DNA of 21,412 nucleotides from a virus, in IMG/VR virus record IMGVR_UViG_3300049825_000338, positions 84,600-106,011 of that record; one strand, 5' to 3'. The translations under genes were made by a program, and so were the position numbers. The notes under the pieces were generated by a model. That model was not told the origin of the DNA. It made no database searches and worked only from the letters and a program-made list of their open reading frames with translations. Each line of letters begins with the position of its first letter. The first letter of the stretch is position 1. Below, piece after piece: positions 14,182-21,123 of this stretch.

Positions 14182-17100
14182 GCTCTCTGTAGTTGCCCTT
14201 CAACTTGTGCGATAATAGCCGACGCCACGGCCTCCGGGTTAGAAGCGTTAGAAGACACCTGAAACACGATCTGATCGCGGAGTGCTGTAAGGTCACCAGG
14301 TCTACGATCGGTTGCACTGAAGTATCGCTCAAGCGCATCGCTAACGGCCTTGGCAATTAGTTCACCTTCGGTCTTTGCGGCAGCCTGAATAGCGCTATCT
14401 CGTTGAGAGTTTAGCGAAGAGGACAGCTTTCCGAGTTGCGCTGGATCAGCTGCAAGAAGCTTACGAATTTGTTTAACAGATTCCGGTCCGGTAATGCCGA
14501 GCGACTGAAGTGCTGAATCGGACAGGCCGCGCTTTTTCAGTTCATCTCGTCCGGAAGTGAATTCCTTGATAGCCGATGTACGGAAGTCCGTGTTCTTGAG
14601 TAGACGACTCACGTTTACGCCGGGGTTCAGCTGTAGCTTGGATGTAGCTGATCCAATAAACTCTTGCGCCTTATTTACGATTGACTTGGCTGTATCGGCA
14701 AATGACTGCTGAAGACCTTTCAAAGCGTCAGCCATGCGCTGTGATGCCTTTTGCGCCTCTTCGGCCGCTTTCTGAGCGGCTTCTCCCGCACGTTGGGCGG
14801 CATCGGCAGCTTCTTTCTGAGCCTTCTCTATAGCTTTCTGCGCATCTTCGCGCTTCTTGGCTGCGTTGGCGTCGACACCGGCACGAATAGCTCCCTGATC
14901 GGCTCCTTGAGCGCCTTTGACGGCTTTCTCAAACTCACCCTTCAGAATAGAAAGTTCTGCTCGTCTCTGCTTTAGCAGTTCTGGGTCACCTAGTGTGCCC
15001 AGTTCCTGAAGTTTCTGTAGCTGATCAAACGCTTCTTGCGCCTTATCCAGTTTGACCTTGATTTCTATCGTAGTGTTTTTGAGACCAAGCACCTGATCGT
15101 AGAGCAGCTTCAGCTGGTCCTTGGAGTACCCGGCCTGTACTCCGGTTGCCATGATTTGGTCAATCCACTGCTGGTAAACAGCGTCAATTTCGTTAGCGTC
15201 TTTGCCGATTGATAGTGCAGCCTGCACGTAATTCAGCCAGGCGTCCGTGCTACCTTCAAGAACGGAGCGAAGATCGGTAACAGAACTATCCGAGGTGGCA
15301 ATAGTGTCGTTCAGCTTATTGAGAGCACCTATTGCCGACGTATATGCTTCTTGTGATGAGAAGACCTTGCCGAACCCTTCACTCCACGCCTTACCGAACG
15401 CCTCACCCTTAGTGGCCAACGTAGTGACGCTCTTTAGCAGATCGTCCAGTGAAGAAGAAACAGCAACGACTTCCTTTGGACTGATCTTTGCCAAGGCGGC
15501 AGAGAACACGTCAATACCGGCAGAAGCCTCAAACTCTTGTCCAGTCAGTTCCTTGAACTGTTCCTGAAGCTTCTGTGAGGCAGCCACGGCTTTGAAAATG
15601 AGTTCCGGATCAGCTTGCCCGACACCTAGCGCCTTGTTTCCAATCTTGATGCCCGGTATAGTATTTAACGACTTTGCCAGTCCCGTCAACGTCGGGTTAA
15701 GGTCATCAAGTGAAGGCTGAGCAGATAACAAGAATTTTTGAAGTGCAGATTGAATTTCTGGGCTTGCCTCCGAGTAAGCGTCGACAATCACTTTCTTAGA
15801 TGCGTCAATTGTTCTAGCAAGCTCCTTTGACGCTTCGGTCTGGAGTGTTTGAGCGGTATCGAACTTGGCTCTTGCTACGTTAACCTGACTCTCAAACTGC
15901 TTGATGATTACGTCACCGGCATCGGCAACAAAGCCGCGTCGTCCGGGTGTGGCGGCTAGTTGTTCCTGCTGCTTCTTACGCGCCTCATCCGCAAGCTTGT
16001 CGCGTTCGGCAATCAGCTTGTTGTAGTCATCAATATCTGATTGAGTTGCAGTTTTGATGCTCTCAAGGTTGGCTTGCTGTGCTAGAGGGTTTGCTGATGC
16101 CTTGTTTCGAGCCTCAACTTCGACTGAGATAATCTTCTTGTACTCTTCGGAAACTTCTTTAGCGGCTTCCTTGAGCTTTGCGGTTCGTTCCGCAGCGTCA
16201 TTCAAATAGCCCTGAAGAAACCCGAAGCCAGCACCGATAGCAGCACCCCACGGCCCAGCCACGGCAAACCCAGTCGCCGCACCCGCACCAATCCCGGCAA
16301 GGTTGTCAACGACTCCACCGGTCTGTGACGAAACAACCGCTAATGCTGCGCCGATAGCTCCAGCACTTGCCCGCGCTGTGACTCCAAGACTTCGGAATCC
16401 TTCCTTGAGCTTTTCTACTTTCGTTAGTGACGAGGTGATACCTTCTCCACTTCCTCCGAACAGCGCCCCCTGCGGCACGGCGGCAGTTCCGGCAATTGTC
16501 TGAGTTCCTGCACTACGAGCTATTTCGTTCAGCATTTTCATTTTAGCTGTAGCCTGACCAGCAACTACGCCGAGGCCAGCGACTCGCTTACTGATTCCTG
16601 AGACGTTATCAGCAATGGCTCCAGAACGCATTGAAGTACTGAAGGCGTTCATCATTGCAGTAAGTTTCTGAACTACATACAGTGCTAGAAGAACACGAAC
16701 GAAATCCTTGAACACCGTGATGTTGTTCGCCACGGTCTCAAGCAGCGGAGCAACCACGGCCAGAAGAGCACGGAATCCGCCAACAACAGCCCCGCCACCG
16801 AGCTTAGCAAACTCCCCGCCAACGCTGACTAAGGCGGGAAGAAGCTTCTTAGCTGACTCTGTAATTGAAGACAGGCTGTTCAGAATACTCGTGATAGTTG
16901 CTCGCGCACTTTCGGGAGCTTTGCCAACCAAGAATTCAAACACACCGCCTTCACCAGTAAACCCTCCTTCATTGAAGGCCACTGACAACTGCGCAACGAA
17001 GTTGGACGCATTGAAAACAATGTTCTTGAACACGTCGTAGATAGGCTTGCCGATAGTCGACAGAACCTGCGTGAGACCGTCACGGAAGTTGGAGAATGAC

Positions 17101-17879
17101 GTGATCAGGTTTTTTGACTGTTTCTCCATCAATCCACCGAAGTCTTTTTGCAGACCGGAGATGATGAAGTCAATGGCCGCTCCAGCGGGTACGAGACCCT
17201 TCTGCTGCATCTTGGATAGTTCAGCTGTTGTGACGCCGAATCCTTCAGCCAAGTAGCGCGTGGCACTGATTCCTTGCTCCTGCAACTGGAGTAGTTCTTC
17301 GCCAGCTACTCGACCCTTGGCCTGAATCTGGCCTAGGGCACGAATGATCAACTGCATCTTGTACGGGTCGCCACCCCCAAGACCAGCCACGGCATCACCG
17401 ATAGCCAAGAAGGTGCCTTTCAGTTTGTCCAGCGGAAACTGATAGGCAATCAACGACTGTGCACCAGCCAAAACGTCTTTGAATTCGAATGGCGTTGTTC
17501 TAGCCAGGACTTTGAAGTCCTCGATCAGCTTGTTAGCCTTGGCAGCTGATCCTGTCATAGTCTCGAAAGCGATACGCGAGTTTTCAAGTTGTGAGTTGAA
17601 GTCAATAACAGCGCCCTTGACGGTACTGAATACCTTTCCGATCCCGAGACCTAGCCCCGACAATAGAGCAAACTTCTTGAGGCTTCCGGCTAACGACTCA
17701 GCGATCTTATCTCCCAAAAGCGTGGCATCTTTCAGCGCTTTTCCCTCATCAAAAGCGATCGGAAGCTTGTTCTTCGCAAACTGAGCCTGAGTCTTGCTAA
17801 GAAGTGACTGTACCTGAGCCGCAAATTGGTCAGAAACCGGCTTAATAATGAGGTCGGCTTCACCGATTACAAGAGACAT
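14178..17879 (-). CDS. tape measure protein
   Basis: At 1233 aa this is the longest gene in the window, directly after the frameshifted chaperone pair. The N-terminal region has the standard tape-measure signature: SQLENSRIAFETMTGSAAKANKLIEDFKVLARTTPFEFKDVLAGAQSL and GRVAGEELLQLQEQGISATRYLAEGFG. Hydrophobic segments lie near residues 385-410 and 500-560 (GAAIGAALAVV, GPWGAAIGAGFGFLQGY), typical for insertion into the host membrane. A strong alanine/lysine/glutamate coiled coil covers about 1000-1055. No cysteine occurs in the whole protein. The gene length would correspond to a siphovirus tail of roughly 180 nm by the usual 1.5 Å per residue rule (inference). The Shine-Dalgarno GGGGG lies just before the ATG. 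Confidence 0.95.
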   Translation of the reverse strand: MSLVIGEADLIIKPVSDQFAAQVQSLLSKTQAQFAKNKLPIAFDEGKALKDATLLGDKIAESLAGSLKKFALLSGLGLGIGKVFSTVKGAVIDFNSQLENSRIAFETMTGSAAKANKLIEDFKVLARTTPFEFKDVLAGAQSLIAYQFPLDKLKGTFLAIGDAVAGLGGGDPYKMQLIIRALGQIQAKGRVAGEELLQLQEQGISATRYLAEGFGVTTAELSKMQQKGLVPAGAAIDFIISGLQKDFGGLMEKQSKNLITSFSNFRDGLTQVLSTIGKPIYDVFKNIVFNASNFVAQLSVAFNEGGFTGEGGVFEFLVGKAPESARATITSILNSLSSITESAKKLLPALVSVGGEFAKLGGGAVVGGFRALLAVVAPLLETVANNITVFKDFVRVLLALYVVQKLTAMMNAFSTSMRSGAIADNVSGISKRVAGLGVVAGQATAKMKMLNEIARSAGTQTIAGTAAVPQGALFGGSGEGITSSLTKVEKLKEGFRSLGVTARASAGAIGAALAVVSSQTGGVVDNLAGIGAGAATGFAVAGPWGAAIGAGFGFLQGYLNDAAERTAKLKEAAKEVSEEYKKIISVEVEARNKASANPLAQQANLESIKTATQSDIDDYNKLIAERDKLADEARKKQQEQLAATPGRRGFVADAGDVIIKQFESQVNVARAKFDTAQTLQTEASKELARTIDASKKVIVDAYSEASPEIQSALQKFLLSAQPSLDDLNPTLTGLAKSLNTIPGIKIGNKALGVGQADPELIFKAVAASQKLQEQFKELTGQEFEASAGIDVFSAALAKISPKEVVAVSSSLDDLLKSVTTLATKGEAFGKAWSEGFGKVFSSQEAYTSAIGALNKLNDTIATSDSSVTDLRSVLEGSTDAWLNYVQAALSIGKDANEIDAVYQQWIDQIMATGVQAGYSKDQLKLLYDQVLGLKNTTIEIKVKLDKAQEAFDQLQKLQELGTLGDPELLKQRRAELSILKGEFEKAVKGAQGADQGAIRAGVDANAAKKREDAQKAIEKAQKEAADAAQRAGEAAQKAAEEAQKASQRMADALKGLQQSFADTAKSIVNKAQEFIGSATSKLQLNPGVNVSRLLKNTDFRTSAIKEFTSGRDELKKRGLSDSALQSLGITGPESVKQIRKLLAADPAQLGKLSSSLNSQRDSAIQAAAKTEGELIAKAVSDALERYFSATDRRPGDLTALRDQIVFQVSSNASNPEAVASAIIAQVEGQLQRA

Positions 17880-17887
17880 TACACCCC

Positions 17888-18573
17888 CTAGAGTACAGCA
17901 TCTAGAGCATCCATTTCGGCCAGCAGCCTGGCGTCATTCACAGCCACGCCCTTGTTATTTATGGTTCCCCAATCCGGCTCGCCATACCTCTCGTCCATTT
18001 CTGACATGTAACGGAGTTGCTCCTCCGTGACGTTGAAGTCGTTTGAAGTGGATGAATCGGATAGAGGCGTCCCAAATAGAGCATGGTCAACGTGTTCACG
18101 AACCTTGAGGGTGTCAGGACTCATTTCGGCATACATAGCATAGGCCATTGACACAGCTTCTCTAAGACTGAATGTATGCAGTGCTCGGCCGGTGGCCATG
18201 AGCACTCGGCCTTCTAGTTGACGCCAGTTGTCAGCCAGTAGTGCTATGAGTTGGAGGGCGCTTTTGGGTCGCCACCTGCATACTGCTCATTGAGCCAGGT
18301 GTAGATGTCATTCAAGTCTTCAATAGCGATGAGAACCGACGTATTTTCTTTGGAAAGCAGGCCTTGAAACGCCGCTTTCTGGTCTTCTGCAATGACTGAA
18401 ATAAGAAAGTCCACGAGGCCAGCGGCGGTATCCGAGTCCATAAATTCAAATACGGCGGTAGCCGGAATTTCTGGAAGGCAGTGAAATGTAGTTCCACCTA
18501 GCTTGAAGGAGGGCGGCTCTCCCATTTCGGCGCGACGAGCGGCGGCAATTGCATCAAAGTCTTTAACGGTCAT
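17888..18573 (-). CDS. tail assembly chaperone fusion (gpGT type) made by -1 frameshift
   Basis: A -1 shift at CCCAAAA (18268-18262) joins the first 104 residues of the upstream frame to a second ORF, open without interruption to the TAG at 17890-17888, giving about 228 aa. Across the junction the product reads GGDPK then SALQLIALLADNWRQLEGR. The downstream part continues MATGRALHTFSLREAVSMAYAMYAEMSPDTL and ends in an acidic helical region (LLAEMDALDAVL). A frameshifted pair just upstream of the tape measure gene is the widely conserved G/GT arrangement in siphoviruses; gpGT binds the tape measure and tail tube protein during assembly and is absent from virions. If no shift occurs, only the short gpG-like form is made. 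Confidence 0.85.
18244..18573 (-). CDS. tail assembly chaperone, short (gpG-like) form
   Basis: A 109-aa unshifted product: MTVKDFDAIAAARRAEMGEPPSFKLGGTTFHCLPEIP then a helical domain (ATAVFEFMDSDTAAGLVDFLISVIAEDQKAAFQGLLSKENT) ending DPKAPSNS. The pattern of a small N-terminal beta hairpin followed by helices, with a slippery site 5 codons before the stop, fits actinophage gpG-type chaperones. It is the majority product in the family. The gap to the upstream gene is only 8 nt. Confidence 0.85.
   Translation of the reverse strand: MTVKDFDAIAAARRAEMGEPPSFKLGGTTFHCLPEIPATAVFEFMDSDTAAGLVDFLISVIAEDQKAAFQGLLSKENTSVLIAIEDLNDIYTWLNEQYAGGDPKAPSNS
18262..18268 (-). promoter_or_regulatory. programmed -1 ribosomal frameshift site CCCAAAA
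   Basis: In the 0 frame the sequence reads GAC CCA AAA GCG, i.e. C CCA AAA, a canonical X XXY YYZ slippery heptamer. Slipping back one base enters the open second chaperone frame; the upstream frame stops 15 nt after the heptamer. No strong stem-loop was found by eye immediately 3' of it. Confidence 0.85.
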
Positions 18574-18581
18574 GTTTGTGA

Positions 18582-19064
18582 CTATAGTGCACGAAAAACG
18601 TTCAGGACGGCACGTTCTAGAATTCTATGACCATTTCGGGATTCAGCGCTCTTGGGCTTCCAGTTCACTTGTTGAGTGACGATCTTGCGCCCGTTGATGT
18701 AGAAGACCAACGGCTTTGTCTTTGGGTTTCGGGCTTTAATAACGTGCGGTTTGGCTCCTCGCTCAATTACGGAAGCGTAGGACTGAGAGCGTCGAGGAGT
18801 TTGCCCGGTTGTTCGGTTCACAACCTTGAATCGAAATCCTCCTTTGGCGGTGGCTAGCGGGTACTCCACCTCTACCTGGAATCCGCCAGCGTATCGACCA
18901 GTTCTGGCAGCATACTCAGGGTTGTTGCCTAGCTCGGCTCGCGCTGTCTTAGCCGCTTCGGCGGCAACCTTTACAGCAAGTTTACGTACCCCCACCCCCA
19001 CCGGCCCACCGGGCATGTACAGAAGGCGGTTTAACTCGTTGGGGTACAGACGAACAGTGGTCAT
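18582..19064 (-). CDS. HK97 gp10-like neck/tail completion protein
   Basis: The start at ATG 19064 overlaps the upstream TGA (ATGA at 19061-19064), giving 160 aa; a version from 19100 is less likely. The sequence LAVKVAAEAAKTARAELGNNPEYAARTGRYAGGFQVEVEY, then SYASVIERGAKPHVIKARNPKTKPLVFYINGRKIVTQQVNWKP and a last helix RNGHRILERAVLNVF, matches the HK97-gp10-like fold (long N-terminal helix, R-TGR turn, beta core with IERG, C-terminal helix). Such proteins act at the neck or tail end during head-tail joining. It has no cysteine, unlike most neighbours. It follows the tail terminator and precedes the chaperones. Confidence 0.75.
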   Translation of the reverse strand: MTTVRLYPNELNRLLYMPGGPVGVGVRKLAVKVAAEAAKTARAELGNNPEYAARTGRYAGGFQVEVEYPLATAKGGFRFKVVNRTTGQTPRRSQSYASVIERGAKPHVIKARNPKTKPLVFYINGRKIVTQQVNWKPKSAESRNGHRILERAVLNVFRAL

Positions 19065-19564
19065 AGGGTTACTGTGATGCTCCAGCGAACACCGGAACAC
19101 CCAGCCTGCGGTTCACCGAGAGGCACCATGGGGCCGTAGTCAACGCCATCACAGAGGTCTAGCTCGGGAACGGCCCCGTCCTTGAGTTTCACTATGGTAC
19201 CGAAATAAGCCTGCCACCAGTGCTCATAAACGATTTGGGCCTGCTCATCAAGTAGTGCGCAGCCTTGTTCTAGCGGGTTGTTGATTGGAGTACAAACCCA
19301 GTATTCAACATTCAGAATGAGCCTGTTCTGAGCTACACATTGCGGGTTTGACCCAATAGACTCGCGACTCGCTCCATCCCAGTAGACAGCCAGTAATGGG
19401 CAGCAATCAACTGGTGGTGGACCTACCGAAACGTAGGCTTTGATATCGCCACAAACGGCCGGAAGAGGCGTGCAGGAGGTGACCAGCACTTGTTTAATTG
19501 TGTTCAATAGAGACTGAGCTATATTGAAGACGTAGACCGGGTTAGCCGGTGCTACGGACGCCAC
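19061..19564 (-). CDS. probable tail terminator protein
   Basis: A 167-aa protein starting at GTG 19564, immediately after the preceding TAA; AAGG upstream is a possible ribosome binding site. The pattern VGPPPVDCCPLLAVYWDGA...NRLILNVEYWVCTPI...LLDEQAQIVYEHWWQAYFGTIV...GEPQAGCSGVRWSITVTL fits the Cys-rich actinophage form of the tail terminator/neck family: an N-terminal helix, a V..DCC..L...W strand, a hydrophobic strand with Cys, then a helix and final strands. The family caps the tail tube at the end that meets the head. The assignment rests on pattern and position between the major tail protein and gp10-like genes. Confidence 0.65.
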   Translation of the reverse strand: MASVAPANPVYVFNIAQSLLNTIKQVLVTSCTPLPAVCGDIKAYVSVGPPPVDCCPLLAVYWDGASRESIGSNPQCVAQNRLILNVEYWVCTPINNPLEQGCALLDEQAQIVYEHWWQAYFGTIVKLKDGAVPELDLCDGVDYGPMVPLGEPQAGCSGVRWSITVTL

Positions 19565-19747
19565 TTAAGCCGCCTTAGGCTTGGTGACCTTTTCATCGGC
19601 AGCTGGCTTGGCTGGCGGAGCGTCTTCCACAAGAATCGAGATGTACCCAGCACTAGCTAGTCCGTTAATGTAGTCGTTCTGCTCCACGTTGTGCGTGTCA
19701 CCTGGCATGAGGCCGATGATGTTGACGTGAGCTAGGATTAGAGCCAT
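19565..19747 (-). CDS. small conserved-looking phage protein, 60 aa
   Basis: A 60-aa protein: MALILAHVNIIGLMPGDTHNVEQNDYINGLASAGYISILVED followed by a Pro/Ala/Lys tail (PPAKPAADEKVTKPKAA). The core strand-turn pattern V...GL.PGD...V......I..L...GYI..L is a form commonly seen in small actinophage proteins among head-tail genes; the function is unknown to me. The ATG overlaps the major tail protein stop (TAATG). The Pro/Ala/Lys tail resembles the tail of the 44-aa protein at the head of the operon. Confidence 0.65.
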   Translation of the reverse strand: MALILAHVNIIGLMPGDTHNVEQNDYINGLASAGYISILVEDAPPAKPAADEKVTKPKAA

Positions 19748-20418
19748 TAGGCGATCGGCGGTACGGCGATGTAGGCGCAGGCAGCGGCTGGAGGAGTGAT
19801 AGTGTCAAGAACAAACGCCTCAACTTCAGAGTCTCCGAGACCGGCAGTGTCTGGCCAGTCATTGAACGGGCCACGATTCCAGGCTGGAAGAGGCTCAACG
19901 TAGCCAACCAGCTTCACGGTAGCAACGGCGTTAGTTAACTCGTAATCGGCTAGCGTCAGCGTGGCCTTAGGGAACACCGTTCTCCACCAACGCTGACCGG
20001 TAGCACCGCAGTCACCTGATGTGTCGATGGCCTTTGACCAAACCTCGATTGAGGAAGGATTCGGACAAGCTGCACCAACGGCACGCCGAGCGAAACCGAT
20101 CGGGTCAACTAGCGGAGTTGCTCCTGGAATCAAGCGTCCACCGGTTGTTAGCTCAAGGAATCGGACGTCACGGAGACACATGTCGATCTCGACATTGAGT
20201 CTCTTCAACTGATCGCAGGTCTTGAGTACGGCGCAAAGCTCGCCGCAGCCGTTCTTCATGAAGAAGTCTTCACCGGCTTCGTAGTCAGGGGTTGAGCTAA
20301 CGCGCACAACAGCTGAAGATACTACAGCGTTGGTTGTGGCAACGCCGGTTACGAAGTTGCAGTTAGCAAGACGTGCGGCACGTAGCCGACAAACTTGGGC
20401 GGAGGCCAGACAGGTCAT
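19747..20418 (-). CDS. major tail (tube) protein
   Basis: A 223-aa protein with the pattern of Cys-rich actinophage major tail proteins: VCRLRAARLANCNFVTG near the N-terminus, then VVRVSSTPDYEAGEDFFMKNGCGELCAVLKTCDQLKRLNVEIDMCLRDVRFLELTTGGRLI, the region IGFARRAVGAACPNPSSIEVWSKAID, and WRTVFPKATLTLADYELTNAVATVKLVGYVEP. The family forms the tail tube by stacking hexameric rings. It has ten cysteines. It is transcribed before the tail terminator and gp10-like genes, the reverse of the usual order. A -10-like sequence lies just before its ATG. Confidence 0.8.
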   Translation of the reverse strand: MTCLASAQVCRLRAARLANCNFVTGVATTNAVVSSAVVRVSSTPDYEAGEDFFMKNGCGELCAVLKTCDQLKRLNVEIDMCLRDVRFLELTTGGRLIPGATPLVDPIGFARRAVGAACPNPSSIEVWSKAIDTSGDCGATGQRWWRTVFPKATLTLADYELTNAVATVKLVGYVEPLPAWNRGPFNDWPDTAGLGDSEVEAFVLDTITPPAAACAYIAVPPIA

Positions 20419-20427
20419 AGTACGTCC

Positions 20428-20433
20428 ATTATG
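20428..20433 (-). promoter_or_regulatory. possible -10 element before the major tail protein gene
   Basis: CATAAT (minus strand) lies 9 nt upstream of the ATG at 20418, so a transcript from it would begin only a few bases before the start codon. The -35 region (CATTTC at 17-nt spacing) is poor. A separate strong promoter for the most abundant tail protein would make sense, but this is sequence-pattern evidence only. Confidence 0.25.
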
Positions 20434-20468
20434 CCAGAACGGTTAACTCCGAAATGACGACCAATTTT

Positions 20469-20603
20469 CTACTTCTTTGATGGCAGTTTCTTGGCGGGGG
20501 CGGGGGATGTCTGAACATCCTCTGAAGGTGCTGGAGCAGCGGTTTCTGCCTGTGGAGCAGCTACGATAGCTGGGGCTGAAGCGCCCTTTTGGATTGCAGT
20601 CAT
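20469..20603 (-). CDS. small Ala/Pro/Lys-rich protein, first gene of the late operon
   Basis: The ATG at 20603 gives a 44-aa product, MTAIQKGASAPAIVAAPQAE then a low-complexity Ala/Pro/Thr/Ser part ending KKLPSKK. A longer version from 20723 would run through the divergent promoter and into the RNA region, so it is rejected. A -10-like TACAAT lies only 6 nt upstream of the ATG, predicting a leaderless or almost leaderless mRNA, which actinobacteria translate readily. The basic Pro/Ala tail resembles disordered tails of virion decoration or scaffolding proteins, but no function can be assigned. It may just be a chance ORF in the leader. Confidence 0.45.
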   Translation of the reverse strand: MTAIQKGASAPAIVAAPQAETAAPAPSEDVQTSPAPAKKLPSKK

Positions 20604-20609
20604 ACAGGC

Positions 20610-20615
20610 ATTGTA
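20610..20615 (-). promoter_or_regulatory. -10 element of the late operon promoter (TACAAT)
   Basis: Reading on the minus strand, TACAAT (5 of 6 bases of TATAAT) lies 6 nt before the ATG at 20603. The -35 region at the right distance (CTTCTG/TTCTGT, about 20632-20638) is poor, so an activator or a phage-specific factor may be needed. A perfect inverted repeat lies in the spacer. Confidence 0.4.
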
Positions 20616-20619
20616 GCAC

Positions 20620-20633
20620 GTGACGATGGTCAC
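20620..20633. promoter_or_regulatory. inverted repeat GTGAC-gatg-GTCAC, operator candidate
   Basis: Perfect 5-bp inverted repeat with a 4-nt centre, placed between the -35 and -10 positions of the late (minus) promoter candidate. A CACGTG palindrome at 20617-20622 overlaps its left side. The position is where a repressor or activator dimer would act. Confidence 0.35.
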
Positions 20634-20645
20634 AGAAGAAAAGGG

Positions 20646-20674
20646 TTGCGCAAACCTCACAGATGCGCTATCAT
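20646..20674 (+). promoter_or_regulatory. promoter for the tRNA/structured RNA region
   Basis: TTGCGC (20646-20651), a 17-nt spacer and TATCAT (20669-20674; 5 of 6 match to TATAAT) form a recognisable sigma-70-like promoter on the + strand. Transcription should begin near 20681 and read into the tRNA region. It is back to back with the late promoter; both lie in the 71 bp between 20604 and 20674. Confidence 0.5.
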
Positions 20675-20741
20675 GGGTGTTGCAAGCGGTTGGACGAGGC
20701 CTACGGGCCAACTTCATTGACACCCGGCTAACGTGGGTGAA

Positions 20742-20764
20742 GGGGTGGATTCTATGTCCATCCT
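20742..20764 (+). other. 8-bp hairpin with 7-nt loop
   Basis: GGGGTGGA (20742-20749) pairs with TCCATCCT (20757-20764), including two G-T pairs; the loop is TTCTATG. The 7-nt loop with T at its second position looks like an anticodon arm (would read CTA), but no D-arm or T-arm can be built around it. Confidence 0.5.
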
Positions 20765-20835
20765 AAACGCCGTAACATAGAACGTTCCCTAGGTGAGACA
20801 GAGGTCACCCTGGCGGGTGAAATGCCTGCTTCAAT

Positions 20836-20916
20836 GGATGAGTTGAGCAACTGGTTGGCTCAGCACGCTGTAAACGTGCCACTTCGGTCTTGGGGGTTCG
20901 AATCCCTCCTCATCCA
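20836..20916 (+). tRNA. tRNA-Tyr (anticodon GTA)
   Basis: All parts are intact: acceptor GGATGAG (20836-20842) with CTCATCC (20909-20915), D-stem GAGC/GCTC with loop AACTGGTTG, anticodon stem GCACG/CGTGC with loop CTGTAAA (anticodon GTA at 20870-20872), a 12-nt variable region with a small C-TTCG-G hairpin, T-stem GGGGG/CCCTC with loop TTCGAAT, discriminator A. CCA is not encoded. The longer variable region fits bacterial tRNA-Tyr (class II). Phages often carry such tRNAs to support late gene translation. Confidence 0.93.
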
Positions 20917-20922
20917 CTTCGG

Positions 20923-20996
20923 TCAAGACCGGTAGATAACTGGTTCTCTAAGCCCTAGTAACCCTAGGTCGCAAAAGCGTAAACCTACGTCTTGAA
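20923..20996 (+). other. tRNA-sized structured element without a T-arm
   Basis: TCAAGAC (20923-20929) pairs perfectly with GTCTTGA (20989-20995), enclosing 59 nt, the normal inside length of a tRNA. A D-arm-like hairpin follows, TAGA/TCTA (20933-20936, 20947-20950), whose loop contains AACTGGTT, the same eight bases as in the D-loop of the neighbouring tRNA-Tyr. Next come CCTAG/CTAGG (20954-20968) in the anticodon-arm position and CGC-AAAA-GCG (20970-20979). There is no TTCRA T-loop. It could be a decayed tRNA, a tRNA-like RNA, or part of a larger structured RNA. Confidence 0.45.
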
Positions 20997-21034
20997 CGAG
21001 CACTTGTCGGGCTTAGCGGCCCGCCTTAGCCACG

Positions 21035-21119
21035 GCACATGTGTGGTGACTTACCGGGAGTTGATATCCTCGGTGCCCTTCCCCCCGTCATCAGCGGTCT
21101 AGCAAAGAAGGATGTGTGC
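21035..21119 (+). other. 85-nt element closed by an 8-bp helix
   Basis: GCACATGT (21035-21042) can pair with ATGTGTGC (21112-21119) with two G-T pairs. Inside, CCGGGA/TCCtCGG (21054-21059, 21067-21073) forms a 6-bp hairpin with a 7-nt loop, GTTGATA. Competing pairings exist (GGCAC at 21034-21038 with GTGCC at 21073-21077), so the true fold is uncertain. It directly precedes the odd tRNA at 21124. Confidence 0.35.
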
Positions 21120-21123
21120 AAGG

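Noticed and set aside
16303-17784. Open frames on the + strand opposite the tape measure gene
   Set aside because: The tape measure gene is secure and these antisense frames have low-complexity composition typical of antisense shadows.
20604-20723. Longer (84-aa) version of the first late gene
   Set aside because: The extension would cover both divergent promoters and the start of the RNA region; ATG 20603 with TACAAT just upstream is more economical.
20750-20756. Loop TTCTATG as an amber-suppressor (CTA) anticodon loop
   Set aside because: The arm looks right, but no D-arm, T-arm or acceptor stem of fitting length could be built around it.
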